Shown: positions 18,867 to 28,014, numbered from the stretch's first letter. The stretch: 52,032 nucleotides of DNA from Aliivibrio sp. (GCA_016764915.1 JAESQY010000085.1:1-52032), one strand, 5' to 3'. Numbers and translations are program-made. The notes: generated from the sequence alone by a model not told the origin.

Positions 18867-19418
18867 GTGGCCAATAGAGATTATGTAAAACGGGGTCGGA
18901 ATAATAAAACGACCAAGAAGAAAAACAGCAAAAGTGCACCCTCATTTCCATTGAAAACAGCCATCATTGCGGCTCTTCTTATTGGTGTTTTTGGTTATGG
19001 ATTATTTTTATTAAGTAACGATCCAGAGCCTGAAATATCCACACCTATTGTTATCACTCCCGTTGTGAAACCAAAACCAACTGCACCTGAAAAAGAGATG
19101 CCAGCCCTTCCAGAAGAGAAGTGGGATTACAAAAAAGATCTGCCTAAACGGGTTATTGAAGTTGAGCAAAACGAGCTTAAAAAATCATCCATTCCCTACA
19201 TCATGCAGTGTGGTGCCTACAAAACAGAAGCACAGGCAGAAAGTCGAAAAGTGAGCATCGCCTTTCAAGGGTTAACCAGTAGCGTTCGTCGTAAAGAGGG
19301 AAGCTCTTGGTATCGTGTTGTTCTTGGGCCTTATGAGTACAAGCGACAAGCAGAAAAAGATCGCCACACCTTACAACGCGCAAAAATTGAACCCTGCGCC
19401 ATCTGGAAAGACCAATAA
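18867..19418 (+). CDS. ftsN: Cell division protein FtsN
   Basis: FtsN triggers septal peptidoglycan synthesis at the divisome. The GTG start at 18867 gives MANRDYVKRGRNNKTTKKKN, like the E. coli N-terminus MAQRDYVRR. A basic cytoplasmic tail is followed by one membrane segment (about 31-50) and a proline-rich periplasmic linker. The C-terminal SPOR domain (about 108-183) begins with PYIMQCGAYKTEAQAE. The 183 residues are short compared with 319 in E. coli; the linker is reduced, as in Vibrio homologues. The position between cytR and hslV is conserved. Confidence 0.92.
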   Translation: MANRDYVKRGRNNKTTKKKNSKSAPSFPLKTAIIAALLIGVFGYGLFLLSNDPEPEISTPIVITPVVKPKPTAPEKEMPALPEEKWDYKKDLPKRVIEVEQNELKKSSIPYIMQCGAYKTEAQAESRKVSIAFQGLTSSVRRKEGSSWYRVVLGPYEYKRQAEKDRHTLQRAKIEPCAIWKDQ

Positions 19419-19452
19419 TCTAACATCTGAATAGAGTCAGCATCGGTTGGCT

Positions 19453-19481
19453 CTTGAAATCTCCTCTGTCTATCCCCAAAT
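19453..19481 (+). promoter_or_regulatory. Sigma32 (heat-shock) promoter of hslVU
   Basis: CTTGAA at 19453-19458 and CCCCAAAT at 19474-19481 are separated by 15 bases. These are close to the E. coli RpoH consensus (CTTGAA and CCCCATNT at 13-15 bases). The site is 63 bases upstream of hslV, a classic heat-shock operon. Confidence 0.8.
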
Positions 19482-19543
19482 AGTAAATAATAACAAGTCT
19501 ATTAATTATCTAGACAGAGCAAAACCAACAAGAGGTTTTATCC

Positions 19544-20077
19544 GTGACTACAATCATATCTGTACGCCGTGGCGACAAAGTCGTTATCGCAGGTGATGGT
19601 CAAGTATCACTTGGCAACACCGTAATGAAAGGCAACGCTAAAAAAGTTCGTCGTCTCTATAACAATAAAGTTCTGGCCGGTTTTGCCGGAGGCACTGCTG
19701 ATGCATTTACGCTTTTTGAGCGCTTTGAGCGCAAACTTGAAATGCACCAAGGTAACCTGACCAAAGCCGCAGTTGAATTAGCCAAAGATTGGCGAAGTGA
19801 TCGCGCATTAAGGAAGCTCGAAGCACTGCTTGCGGTTGCCGATGAAACGGCATCACTCATCATTACTGGTAATGGTGATGTAGTTCAACCTGAAAATGAC
19901 CTGATTGCGATTGGTTCCGGTGGCAACTTTGCTCAAGCCGCCGCAACTGCACTCCTTGAAAATACCGATTTAGATGCAAGAACCATTGCGGAAAAATCAC
20001 TCAATATCGCGGGTGATATCTGCGTCTTCACTAACCACCATCATACTGTCGAAGAGATCGACAGTTCTGAAAAATAG
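19544..20077 (+). CDS. hslV: ATP-dependent protease proteolytic subunit HslV (ClpQ)
   Basis: HslV forms the double-hexamer proteolytic core of the HslUV protease. The start is GTG at 19544 with AGAGG nine bases upstream. Removal of Met exposes the catalytic Thr of [36 protein letters not shown] and [16 protein letters not shown] are highly conserved. The 177 residues match the family (176). It is first in a two-gene operon with hslU, which follows after nine bases, behind a sigma32-like promoter. Confidence 0.97.
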   Translation: MTTIISVRRGDKVVIAGDGQVSLGNTVMKGNAKKVRRLYNNKVLAGFAGGTADAFTLFERFERKLEMHQGNLTKAAVELAKDWRSDRALRKLEALLAVADETASLIITGNGDVVQPENDLIAIGSGGNFAQAAATALLENTDLDARTIAEKSLNIAGDICVFTNHHHTVEEIDSSEK

Positions 20078-20086
20078 GGTTTAACT

Positions 20087-21427
20087 ATGTCTGATATGAC
20101 TCCCCGCGAAATTGTGCACGAGCTAGACAGCCACATCATCGGCCAAGATAAAGCAAAACGTGCGGTGGCTATTGCTCTGCGTAATCGCTGGCGCCGTATG
20201 CAGCTTAACGATAACTTACGCGCAGAAGTAACTCCAAAGAATATTCTAATGATCGGACCAACAGGTGTCGGTAAAACAGAAATTGCTCGCCGATTAGCAA
20301 AACTCGCCAATGCCCCATTTATCAAGGTAGAAGCAACTAAGTTCACCGAAGTAGGTTACGTTGGTAAAGAAGTAGAAACCATCATTCGCGATCTGATGGA
20401 TGTGTCAATGAAGCTCACCCATCAACAGGCAATGAAGAAATTCACTCGACTTGCTGAAGAGAATGCTGAAGAACGCGTACTCGACGTTCTTCTACCTCCT
20501 GCTCGTGATGCATGGGGAAAAAATGAATCTGCAGAAGAGTCAGCGCCATCGTCAACTCGTCAATCTTTTCGTAAAAAATTGCGCGAAGGTAAATTAGACG
20601 ACAAAGAGATTGAAATTGATGTTGCCGCCCCTCAAGTGGGCGTTGAAATCATGGCTCCTCCCGGCATGGAAGAGATGACCAATCAACTTCAGGGTATGTT
20701 CCAGAATTTATCCGGCAATAACACCACCAAAAAACGCAAAATGAAAATCAAAGATGCGTTAAAAGCACTGTGTGAAGAGGAAGCCGCGAAGCTGGTTAAT
20801 CAAGAAGAGCTTAAAGAACAGGCAATTTTTAATGTTGAAAATAACGGCATCGTATTCATTGATGAAATAGATAAAATCTGTAAACGTGGTGACTCATCGG
20901 GTCCTGACGTTTCTCGTGAAGGCGTACAAAGAGATCTGCTACCTTTGATTGAAGGCAGTACCGTATCCACTAAACACGGCATGGTAAAAACAGATCATAT
21001 CCTGTTTATTACCTCCGGTGCATTCCAAGTGGCTAAACCTTCTGATCTTATCCCTGAACTGCAAGGCCGGCTGCCAATTCGTGTGGAGTTAGAAGCATTA
21101 ACCAGTCACGATTTCAAACGTATTTTAACCGAGCCAAACGCATCACTCACAGAGCAATACATTGGCTTAATGGCGACAGAACAGGTGCAGGTAGATTTCA
21201 GTGATGATGGCATTAGTCAAATAGCCGAAGCCGCATGGAAAGTGAACGAAACGACTGAAAATATCGGTGCTCGACGTTTGCACACCGTTATGGAGCGATT
21301 AATGGAAGATATCTCCTATAATGCCTCTGAGAAACCAGGCCAGAAAGTAACGATAGACAAAGCGTATGTCATCGATTGTCTTGGTGAGTTAATTGAAAAC
21401 GAAGATCTGAGTCGTTTCATTTTATAA
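20087..21427 (+). CDS. hslU: ATP-dependent protease ATPase subunit HslU (ClpY)
   Basis: HslU is the AAA+ unfoldase that feeds HslV. Walker [19 protein letters not shown] is at residues 58-75, and Walker [13 protein letters not shown] at about 254-265, following the inserted I-domain (about 110-240). Sensor II is at [15 protein letters not shown]. The C-terminal tail ending DLSRFIL is the HslV-activating peptide. The 446 residues match E. coli (443). It is co-transcribed with hslV. Confidence 0.98.
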   Translation: MSDMTPREIVHELDSHIIGQDKAKRAVAIALRNRWRRMQLNDNLRAEVTPKNILMIGPTGVGKTEIARRLAKLANAPFIKVEATKFTEVGYVGKEVETIIRDLMDVSMKLTHQQAMKKFTRLAEENAEERVLDVLLPPARDAWGKNESAEESAPSSTRQSFRKKLREGKLDDKEIEIDVAAPQVGVEIMAPPGMEEMTNQLQGMFQNLSGNNTTKKRKMKIKDALKALCEEEAAKLVNQEELKEQAIFNVENNGIVFIDEIDKICKRGDSSGPDVSREGVQRDLLPLIEGSTVSTKHGMVKTDHILFITSGAFQVAKPSDLIPELQGRLPIRVELEALTSHDFKRILTEPNASLTEQYIGLMATEQVQVDFSDDGISQIAEAAWKVNETTENIGARRLHTVMERLMEDISYNASEKPGQKVTIDKAYVIDCLGELIENEDLSRFIL

Positions 21428-21548
21428 CATCGATATGAGTGAATTGTTCATTACAGAGTAAATAACAATTCACTCACTCTTCCCTACCCTTGCCTTGCTG
21501 TAACAAAACATGAATAATAACGTACGATTTCGATAACTGATCTAATTC

Positions 21549-22454
21549 ATGAAACCAACCTCTCTATCTGTCTGGATCAGTGCAATCCGGCTTAAAACAC
21601 TCCCTCTGGCTTTAGCTTCAATTACCAGTGGTAGCGCGCTCGCCTATTGGCAGCATCATTTTTCTCTTTCGATCGCTTTTTTGGCGCTTTGTACCGCAAC
21701 CTTATTGCAGATCTTGTCAAACTTAGCCAATGATTATGGCGATGCAGTTAAAGGTACCGATAACGATGAGCGCTTAGGCCCAGAGCGTGCGATGCAATCG
21801 GGATTAATCTCCGCTGCCACCATGAAAAAAGCCTTAGTGTTTAATGTCATTTTAACGCTGATCAGCGGTATTTCATTGGTGATGTTAGCCTTTAATAACT
21901 TACAAGATATTATCGGCTTTATCGGATTAGGCATTATGGCTATTATTGCAGCCATTACCTATACCGTTGGTAATAAGCCCTATGGCTATCGCGGGATGGG
22001 TGACTTTTCAGTACTGATATTTTTCGGTTTATTAGGCGTCGCTGGCAGTTACTACCTTCATACTGGATCCCTAAATCCAGCCGTATTTCTTCCCGCCCTC
22101 TCTTGTGGTTTATTAGCCGCAGCCGTATTAAACATCAATAACTTAAGAGACATCGATAATGATACAGCTTGCGGAAAATTAACCTTGGTCGTCAAAATGG
22201 GCGCAAAATGGGGCCGTCAATATCACCTAGCTTTACTGAGCAGCGCCATGCTTGGTTTTGCACTGTTTGCTGCATTTGAAGTACAAACGCTTGCAAGCTG
22301 GCTCTTTTTGCTCGCCCTACCTTTGATCATCAAACATGGCTTTGATACATACCAAGCGGTTGATGGTGAAGCGATAAAACCGATGATGGGCACTATCGTA
22401 AAGTGTGCATTAATCACTAATTTACTGTTCTCTGTAGGCATTGTGATCTCGTAA
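21549..22454 (+). CDS. menA: 1,4-dihydroxy-2-naphthoate polyprenyltransferase
   Basis: MenA attaches the polyprenyl tail to DHNA in menaquinone synthesis, in the inner membrane. The UbiA-family motif NLANDYGDAVKG (about 59-70), with its Mg-binding aspartates, and a second aspartate-rich motif NNLRDIDNDTACGK (about 198-211) are clear. About eight hydrophobic segments are spread over 301 residues (E. coli 308). The order hslVU-menA-rraA is conserved with E. coli. Confidence 0.96.
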   Translation: MKPTSLSVWISAIRLKTLPLALASITSGSALAYWQHHFSLSIAFLALCTATLLQILSNLANDYGDAVKGTDNDERLGPERAMQSGLISAATMKKALVFNVILTLISGISLVMLAFNNLQDIIGFIGLGIMAIIAAITYTVGNKPYGYRGMGDFSVLIFFGLLGVAGSYYLHTGSLNPAVFLPALSCGLLAAAVLNINNLRDIDNDTACGKLTLVVKMGAKWGRQYHLALLSSAMLGFALFAAFEVQTLASWLFLLALPLIIKHGFDTYQAVDGEAIKPMMGTIVKCALITNLLFSVGIVIS

Positions 22455-22552
22455 CGGTTTTAAAGATCAATTCTTTGTGTTTGGTCATTGCATTAACTTG
22501 GCAGCTATAATACTTTTTACACTCATTTCCTGACAATGAAAGAAGCGATACT

Positions 22553-23050
22553 ATGGAATACAATACTTCAGAACTGTGTGATATTTATTTGGACCAAGTC
22601 GATGTTGTCGAACCTATGTTTACCAGCTTTGGTGGCCGCTCTTCATTTGCAGGAATCGTTAGCTCCATTAAATGTTTTGAAGATAACGGCATCATTAACA
22701 CCATATTAGAGCAGAACGGTGAAGGCCGAGTACTGTTAATTGATGGAGGCGGCTCTCTACGTCGTGCGCTTATTGATGCCAACATTGCTACCCTTGCTGC
22801 TGACAATGATTGGGAAGGTTTGATCGTATACGGCAGTGTTCGTGAAGTGGATGAGTTGGATCAAATTGATATCGGCATACAAGCACTGGCTTCTATTCCG
22901 GTTGGCGCCACTCAATCTGAAGTGGGCGAAGTGGATGTTGCCGTTAATTTTGGGGGGGTCACTTTTATTCCTGAAGATTATATCTATGCCGATACGACAG
23001 GCATCATTCTCTCTCAAGAAGCATTAGAACTGGAGTATGAAGAAGAGTAA
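22553..23050 (+). CDS. rraA: Ribonuclease E activity regulator RraA
   Basis: RraA binds RNase E and lowers its activity, altering mRNA stability. The 165-residue product [20 protein letters not shown] carries the family segments [26 protein letters not shown] and [14 protein letters not shown]. The length matches E. coli RraA (161). It follows menA by about 100 bases and converges with zapB at a terminator. Confidence 0.96.
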   Translation: MEYNTSELCDIYLDQVDVVEPMFTSFGGRSSFAGIVSSIKCFEDNGIINTILEQNGEGRVLLIDGGGSLRRALIDANIATLAADNDWEGLIVYGSVREVDELDQIDIGIQALASIPVGATQSEVGEVDVAVNFGGVTFIPEDYIYADTTGIILSQEALELEYEEE

Positions 23051-23077
23051 TATTTACTCCTCTTCACTTCATGCAAT

Positions 23078-23103
23078 AAAAAGAGCTTAACCGCTCTTTT
23101 TTT
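23078..23103 (+). terminator. Terminator of rraA
   Basis: AAAAAGAGC and GCTCTTTTTTT form a stem with a six-base loop and a long T run. It lies 28 bases after rraA and reaches the last bases of the convergent zapB. Confidence 0.85.
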
Positions 23104-23344
23104 ACTCTACGTCTTCCATTTTTCCTAACAGACCACGAATGCGATCTTGCCAAGCTTGTTGCTCTTTTAGCACTTCTTCATTTTTCTGTTCCAGTTCAAC
23201 ACGGCTTGACTTTAACTGATGTGACTCAGTTGTTAAGCTTTCGTTTTGCTCTTTTAAGTCTTCAATTTCCATTTGTAAAAGAGAAATGGTATCTACGGCC
23301 ATTTGTACTTTAGCTTCAAGCTGTTCTAGAATTTCAAAAGACAT
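23102..23344 (-). CDS. zapB: Cell division protein ZapB
   Basis: ZapB is a small cytoplasmic coiled-coil protein that stabilises the FtsZ ring through ZapA. The start at 23344 gives MSFEILEQLEAKVQMAVDTI and 80 residues, the usual size (E. coli 81). Almost the whole chain is heptad-patterned (LLQMEIEDLKEQNESL and onward). The frame is open 16 codons further upstream, but the conserved N-terminus and AGGTGG ribosome site support 23344. The position between rraA and glpX is conserved in enterics and vibrios. Confidence 0.93.
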   Translation of the reverse strand: MSFEILEQLEAKVQMAVDTISLLQMEIEDLKEQNESLTTESHQLKSSRVELEQKNEEVLKEQQAWQDRIRGLLGKMEDVE

Positions 23345-23761
23345 CTTATGCCACCTGTGAGTTATGTTTGAGATATTGGGCACCAAATGCACCTAACTGT
23401 GCTGCTCATTTTACCTCTACTGCATTAGACTGCCACTTACTTGTGTCATTTTTCGCGTCAATCGAATGATTTTCATACAATACTGACGTTTTTATTTACC
23501 CTGTCTCACTTTGAAGCAAGCTACGTTACTAAAAAACCTTAACACAACAATAAAACACCGACTGTTAACAACACCAACTCAGCCCTCACACTCCACCGTT
23601 ACAGTTCTGGCCATTCACTTTTACTCTTCACTGAAAAATAGCAAACGTTTCCTATTCTAATGTGATCGTTTCAATGTTGTGATAGTATTTGCGCCAAATT
23701 TTGAGGCACTCTCTTCAAAAAACATTATTCACATTGATTTTCAAACTGGTTTGGAGCAAGC
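23345..23761. promoter_or_regulatory. zapB/glpX intergenic region with two Cra-like sites
   Basis: No gene is visible in these 417 bases. Near glpX, GCAAACGTTTCC (23641-23652) and ATCGTTTCA (23665-23673, within TGTGATCGTTTCAA) resemble the Cra/FruR consensus TGAAWCGWTTCA and are about two helical turns apart. TGTGA at 23661-23665 could also be a CRP half-site. Cra control of gluconeogenic genes such as fructose bisphosphatases is known in enterics; control of glpX here is inference. Confidence 0.4.
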
Positions 23762-24769
23762 ATGAAACGCGATTTAGCAATGGCATTTTCTCGAGTTACA
23801 GAGGGGGCTGCTTTAGCCGGTTACAAATGGTTAGGCCGAGGTGACAAGAACGCAGCTGATGGCAATGCCGTTGAAGTGATGCGTATTTTGCTAAATAAAA
23901 CTGAAATTGATGGTGAAATCGTTATTGGCGAAGGCGAAATTGATGATGCGCCAATGCTCTTCATTGGTGAGAAAGTCGGTATTGGTGGTGATGCAGTTGA
24001 TATCGCCGTCGACCCGATTGAAGGTACTCGCATGACTGCCATGGGTCAATCTAACGCTCTGGCAGTTCTAGCCGCAGGTGAGAAAGGCAGCTTTCTAAAA
24101 GCACCAGATATGTACATGGAAAAGTTAGCTGTTGGTCCTGGCGCAAAAGGATCTATCGATCTGCACCTTTCATTGGAAGAGAATTTGATCAATGTAGCAA
24201 AAGCGCTTGGAAAAAGTCTAGACTCCCTCGTTGTCACCACTTTAGCGAAACCTCGTCACGATGAGACCATCGCAAAAATGCAAGCAATGGGTGTTCGCGT
24301 ATTTGCTTTCCCTGATGGTGATGTGGCCGCCTCTATTCTGACTTGTATGCCTGATAGTGAAATTGATGTAATGTACTGCATTGGCGGCGCTCCTGAAGGT
24401 GTGATATCCGCAGCGGTTATCCGTGCACTTGATGGTGACATGCAGGGTCGTCTGCTACCACGCCATGAAGTCAAAGGTGATACAGAAGAGAATCGAAAAC
24501 ATGGTGAATTAGAGCTACAACGCTGCCAAACAATGGGCGTTGAAGCTCGTAAAGTATTAACCATGTCAGACATGGCTCGCAGTGATGATGTTGTTTTTGC
24601 TGCCACCGGGATCACCAAAGGCGATCTTTTAGAAGGCATCACTCGTAATGGTAATATTGCTACTACCGAAACACTGCTTATTCGTGGTCGCTGCCGTACC
24701 ATTCGACGCATTAAGTCGATCCACTACCTAGATCGTAAAGATGCTGAAGTCAGAGATCGTATTCTTTGA
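23762..24769 (+). CDS. glpX: Fructose-1,6-bisphosphatase class II
   Basis: GlpX hydrolyses fructose-1,6-bisphosphate for gluconeogenesis. The 335 residues match E. coli GlpX (336). Conserved segments are MKRDLAMAFSRVTEGAALAG, VIGEGEIDDAPML (metal-binding acidic residues), VDPIEGTR (the phosphatase signature), GGAPEGV and GRCRTIRRI. The upstream glpF and glpK genes found in E. coli are absent here, so it stands alone behind its own control region. It ends at a terminator at 24792. Confidence 0.96.
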   Translation: MKRDLAMAFSRVTEGAALAGYKWLGRGDKNAADGNAVEVMRILLNKTEIDGEIVIGEGEIDDAPMLFIGEKVGIGGDAVDIAVDPIEGTRMTAMGQSNALAVLAAGEKGSFLKAPDMYMEKLAVGPGAKGSIDLHLSLEENLINVAKALGKSLDSLVVTTLAKPRHDETIAKMQAMGVRVFAFPDGDVAASILTCMPDSEIDVMYCIGGAPEGVISAAVIRALDGDMQGRLLPRHEVKGDTEENRKHGELELQRCQTMGVEARKVLTMSDMARSDDVVFAATGITKGDLLEGITRNGNIATTETLLIRGRCRTIRRIKSIHYLDRKDAEVRDRIL

Positions 24770-24791
24770 TCCAAAATTGACAGTAAATAAT

Positions 24792-24818
24792 AAGCGTAGC
24801 CAGTGGCTGCGCTTTTTT
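24792..24818 (+). terminator. Terminator of glpX
   Basis: AAGCGTAGCC and GGCTGCGCTT form a 10-bp stem (one G-T pair) around AGT, followed by TTTT. It lies 23 bases after the glpX stop. Confidence 0.88.
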
Positions 24819-24909
24819 ATTACTATTCTTATAACACTCTTTATGTAAAGTGTTTGCTATATATACTTAACTCCTCTCATAATAAGAGCGATAAATGGAG
24901 TCTCTACTT

Positions 24910-25530
24910 ATGAAAACTGTCGATATTATTCTTAACAAATTGAAACGAGAGGGATCAGTCACTGCCAAAAAGCTCTCTGTTGATCTAAAAATGACAACCA
25001 TGGCCGTTCGTCAGCACCTACAGGGGCTCGAAGAGGAAGGCTTAATTAATTTTCATGATGTGAAGGTGAAAGTTGGACGCCCGACTCGCAACTGGACACT
25101 GACATCGGTAGGCCACAGTAAATTCGCCAATCGCCATGGTGAGCTAACTATCAACTTTATCGATTCAGTCCAAGATCTGTTTGGGGAAGAGGGATTGCAG
25201 AAAGTGATCGATAGAAGAGAAGAGCAAGCTCTTAAACACTATCAATCCCATCTTACTGACAGTCACACATTAGCGCAAAAGCTGCAAACTCTAACTCGGC
25301 TGAGAGAGCAAGAGGGTTATATGGCTGAACTTGAAAAAACAGAAAAAGGTTATCGACTGTTAGAGAACCACTGCCCTATTTGTCACGCCGCCAAACGTTG
25401 TCCTTCACTGTGCCAGTCTGAGATTACTGTTTTTCAAAAACTGCTTGGTCAACAACACTTAATAGAGAGAGTGGAACATATTATTCAAGGTCAACGTCGT
25501 TGTGTATACCATATAACCGAGGCTAAATAG
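24910..25530 (+). CDS. Helix-turn-helix regulator with C-terminal cysteine cluster
   Basis: The ATG at 24910 has GGAG nine bases upstream and gives 206 residues. Residues 3-65 are a winged helix (SVTAKKLSVDLKMTTMAVRQ, wing VKVGRPTRNWTLT) of the DeoR/ArsR-like COG2345 type, which includes the Fe-S regulator SufR. Cysteines at 155, 158, 164, 168 (CPICHAAKRCPSLC) and 198 are positioned to bind an iron-sulfur cluster or zinc. The spacing differs from cyanobacterial SufR as I recall it, so the ligand is uncertain. It stands between glpX and small hypothetical genes; its targets are unknown. Confidence 0.8.
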   Translation: MKTVDIILNKLKREGSVTAKKLSVDLKMTTMAVRQHLQGLEEEGLINFHDVKVKVGRPTRNWTLTSVGHSKFANRHGELTINFIDSVQDLFGEEGLQKVIDRREEQALKHYQSHLTDSHTLAQKLQTLTRLREQEGYMAELEKTEKGYRLLENHCPICHAAKRCPSLCQSEITVFQKLLGQQHLIERVEHIIQGQRRCVYHITEAK

Positions 25531-25645
25531 TGCCTATACCATCATTTCATTAGCGAGACAAAAAAATCCCACCCTGATTTTCATTACGCAAAACTGACTT
25601 TTCTCACCTAAGCTCAAAGTAGATGGTGATAAAATGAGGTGCTCT

Positions 25646-25972
25646 ATGAGAGTCCAACAAACCCAAAAACTCCCCTCCTTTGATGCATTATTAATCATGG
25701 TTGAAGAGGCGCCTGAATCGTTAGAAGCATTAAGAAGAGAGATGAGCCAAACCATTATCGATAATGCATCAGGCGATACTCAGCTCCGCCTTGAAGCTCA
25801 AATGAGCCACATTGAAAGAATTATTGGTTTAGGTAAGAATCCGAATCACACCAACGTATTGCTCATGCAGGAGTTAAACAAACAATTTTCAAAATTCTCT
25901 AGCGCAATCACTGAACCGAGAAAACAAGTGTATGACGCGGATATCCTTCCTTTTACTCCACGTCATGACTGA
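25646..25972 (+). CDS. DUF3135-like hypothetical protein
   Basis: This small cytoplasmic protein of 108 residues begins MRVQQTQKLPSFDALLIMVE at the ATG 25646, which has GAGG seven bases upstream (an ATG four codons earlier overlaps that site). The pattern of an SFD motif, an acidic EEAPESLEALRREM helix and a basic, Arg-rich segment resembles the DUF3135 family of gammaproteobacteria. No enzymatic motif or membrane segment is seen. It converges with the DUF805 gene, with only two bases between the stops. Confidence 0.65.
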   Translation: MRVQQTQKLPSFDALLIMVEEAPESLEALRREMSQTIIDNASGDTQLRLEAQMSHIERIIGLGKNPNHTNVLLMQELNKQFSKFSSAITEPRKQVYDADILPFTPRHD

Positions 25973-25974
25973 TT

Positions 25975-26415
25975 TTATGTTGATCTCTTAGTTGCTAAAA
26001 TTAAAGTTGATTCGCCATAACGATTTCTTCCTTTTGTACCCTTCATGAACCCACACTGTATAAACAGCCAACAACCGCAAGCTATCGCTATTATAGAAAT
26101 GGCGGTTTGCAATGTCTGTTGTGTGTTTGTGCCATCGAGGGTGCTACGCAGCAGTCGGTCAGCAATAATAGGAATATTCAGTGTTAACCACCACAGTGAT
26201 TTATCGAGATCATGCCAACGTTTTGCTTGTACTGCTAAATCAGGAAACAGCAGTACAAACCCCACTATCAGCAAAATTAAATTTCCAAACCCTCCAGATT
26301 GCGGAAGCAACGCAATCGACGCTAAAAAAGAGGCATAATAGATGGCTGTCCATGTCCAAAACCGTGAACGAGGAATTCGTCCTTTAAATGAAAACAACCA
26401 TTGTGTCACTGTCAT
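25975..26415 (-). CDS. DUF805 family membrane protein
   Basis: The 146-residue protein has the DUF805 layout: an N-terminal FSFKGRIPRSRFWTW motif, then hydrophobic segments at about 24-40 and 45-62, the DLAVQAKRWHDLDKSLWW signature, two more hydrophobic segments and a C-terminal GTKGRNRYGES. Inner-membrane location with about four helices is likely. Function is unknown. It may be co-transcribed with the tautomerase gene just upstream (22 bases). Confidence 0.8.
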   Translation of the reverse strand: MTVTQWLFSFKGRIPRSRFWTWTAIYYASFLASIALLPQSGGFGNLILLIVGFVLLFPDLAVQAKRWHDLDKSLWWLTLNIPIIADRLLRSTLDGTNTQQTLQTAISIIAIACGCWLFIQCGFMKGTKGRNRYGESTLILATKRST

Positions 26416-26437
26416 ACTGCACCCTTAAAGACTTAGA

Positions 26438-26785
26438 TTAATGGATCACTTTGATGAAGCAATCTTTATCCATATCACGAATATTAATGGTGAGACTGTA
26501 AACTGAATGGGCTTGTTCTGCGAGAATTGACATCAACTTTCGGCCTAATTCTCTTTTTTGCTCTTCACTTCTTCCAGATAGCATTTCAAAGTTAAGATGA
26601 ATAAAATCTTCACTGTCCTCTTTTTCGCCAATTAACCAAGAGTAATATCGCTGCGCTCTTGTTTTGATCGAATCTATTTCAAAAAGTCCTGAATCAATCA
26701 GCACTTGATGCAAATCTTCCAGCAATCCTTGGGTATTTACTCTCTCTTCAACCGAGTTTGAATACTCTACAACTAAATTTGGCAT
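26438..26785 (-). CDS. 5-carboxymethyl-2-hydroxymuconate isomerase-like tautomerase
   Basis: The start at 26785 has AGGAGT seven bases upstream and gives MPNLVVEYSNSVEERV, 115 residues. The proline after Met is the catalytic base of the tautomerase superfamily once Met is removed. The length and C-terminal DMDKDCFIKVIH fit the CHMI (HpaF-like) family. No other homoprotocatechuate genes are nearby, so the physiological substrate is open. A CHMI-annotated gene beside tpiA is, as I recall, usual in Vibrio. Confidence 0.8.
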   Translation of the reverse strand: MPNLVVEYSNSVEERVNTQGLLEDLHQVLIDSGLFEIDSIKTRAQRYYSWLIGEKEDSEDFIHLNFEMLSGRSEEQKRELGRKLMSILAEQAHSVYSLTINIRDMDKDCFIKVIH

Positions 26786-27115
26786 ATCCACTCCTTTAAG
26801 TTTGCACACACACTACTCAAGAGCACTGAGAAGGTGAACCGTAATGGTTCATTTATCTGGTTGCGATCACAGCCTACTTTCTTTTCATTGTTGTTTATAA
26901 TGGAGTTTGAAATCGCAGCATTTATCTTATTTGATTTTTTTTTGAAAGAATATTTCACATTTATTTTTAAACATTCAACCAGCCACTTAAAAGTGTCTTT
27001 TTTTTAACCAATCGGACTCAATGATGATTTCAAACGCGAATTAAGTCAAAAAATCTGTTATATTTTTACACAGATTTTTTTTGATTTTCATTAATAGATA
27101 TTTGGAGATATTCCT
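26786..27115. promoter_or_regulatory. tpiA upstream region with AT-rich leader hairpin
   Basis: This 330-base gap has no gene. Close to tpiA, AAAAAATCTGT (27048-27058) and ACAGATTTTTT (27070-27080) pair around an 11-base loop and are followed by more T, resembling a weak intrinsic terminator 35 bases upstream of the start. TTATAT at the loop could instead be a -10 element. The true start has GGAG at about 27104. GAACC and GGTTC at 26835-26849 make a minor hairpin. Confidence 0.35.
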
Positions 27116-27886
27116 ATGCGTCATCCTGTAGTTATGGGTAACTGGAAACTAAATGGCAGCAAAGAGATGGTGATTAACCTTCTTACTAGTCTGAATGCTG
27201 AGCTTGAAGGCGTTAACGGTGTTGACGTAGCCGTTGCTCCACCGGCACTGTTTGTTGATTTAGCAGAGCGTACTCTTACTGAAATGGGTAGCCCTATCAT
27301 TCTTGGAGCCCAAAACTCTGATCTTAATAACAGTGGTGCTTTCACTGGTGATATGTCCCCTGCAATGCTAAAAGAACTCGGCGCATCGCACATCATTATC
27401 GGCCACTCTGAGCGCCGTGAATACCACGCTGAGTCTGATGAATTTGTTGCTAAGAAATTTGCATTTTTAAAAGAAAATGGCTTAACACCAGTACTTTGCA
27501 TCGGCGAATCTGAAGCACAAAATGAAGCCGGCGAAACCATGGCTGTTTGTGCACGTCAACTTGACGCTGTGATTAAAACTCAAGGTGTTGATGCGCTTAA
27601 CGGTGCAATCATTGCTTACGAACCAATCTGGGCAATCGGCACAGGCAAAGCAGCAACAGCTGAAGATGCACAACGCATTCACGCCCAAATTCGTGCACAC
27701 ATTGCGGAATCAAGTGCTGATGTTGCAAAAAATATTGTAATTCAATACGGTGGCTCTGTTAAGCCAGAAAACGCAGCGGCATACTTTGCTCAACCAGATA
27801 TCGATGGTGCTCTTGTTGGCGGCGCTGCTCTTGATGCTAAAAGCTTTGCCGCTATCGCCAAAGCAGCAGCGCAAGCAAAAGCATAA
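27116..27886 (+). CDS. tpiA: Triosephosphate isomerase
   Basis: TpiA interconverts dihydroxyacetone phosphate and glyceraldehyde-3-phosphate. The TIM-barrel active-site residues are all visible: Lys in GNWKLNG (about 11), His in [10 protein letters not shown] (about 95) and Glu in [12 protein letters not shown] (about 167). The phosphate loops [11 protein letters not shown] and GALVGGAAL are also present. The 256 residues match E. coli (255). It is monocistronic, with a terminator 27 bases after the stop. Confidence 0.98.
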   Translation: MRHPVVMGNWKLNGSKEMVINLLTSLNAELEGVNGVDVAVAPPALFVDLAERTLTEMGSPIILGAQNSDLNNSGAFTGDMSPAMLKELGASHIIIGHSERREYHAESDEFVAKKFAFLKENGLTPVLCIGESEAQNEAGETMAVCARQLDAVIKTQGVDALNGAIIAYEPIWAIGTGKAATAEDAQRIHAQIRAHIAESSADVAKNIVIQYGGSVKPENAAAYFAQPDIDGALVGGAALDAKSFAAIAKAAAQAKA

Positions 27887-27912
27887 AACCTAAGAGCTCG
27901 TTATTTCAATAC

Positions 27913-27948
27913 AAAAGAGCCGTTCATCAATTGAACGGCTCTTTTTTT
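27913..27948 (+). terminator. Terminator of tpiA
   Basis: AAAAGAGCCGTTCA and TGAACGGCTCTTTT form a 14-bp stem around TCAAT, followed by further T. It is a strong intrinsic terminator immediately after tpiA. Confidence 0.92.
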
Positions 27949-27951
27949 GAC

Positions 27952-27979
27952 AAAAAAATCCGGACCTAAGTCCGGATTT
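27952..27979 (-). terminator. Terminator of the flagellin gene
   Basis: AAATCCGGAC and GTCCGGATTT pair perfectly around CTAA. Read leftward the stem is followed by seven T, 36 bases after the flagellin stop. It stands back to back with the tpiA terminator. Confidence 0.9.
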
Positions 27980-28014
27980 GGCTTTAACTAAGAGAGAGTT
28001 GGTGCCTTATCGAC

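Noticed and set aside
24256..24711. Long open frame (151 codons) on the minus strand across glpX
   Set aside because: It lies wholly inside a well-conserved gene in another frame, has no ribosome site, and its translation is rich in Ser/Arg/Pro typical of antisense frames.
27121..27540. 139-codon open frame on the minus strand within tpiA
   Set aside because: The tpiA protein is unmistakable and complete; the antisense frame has no recognisable family or start signal.
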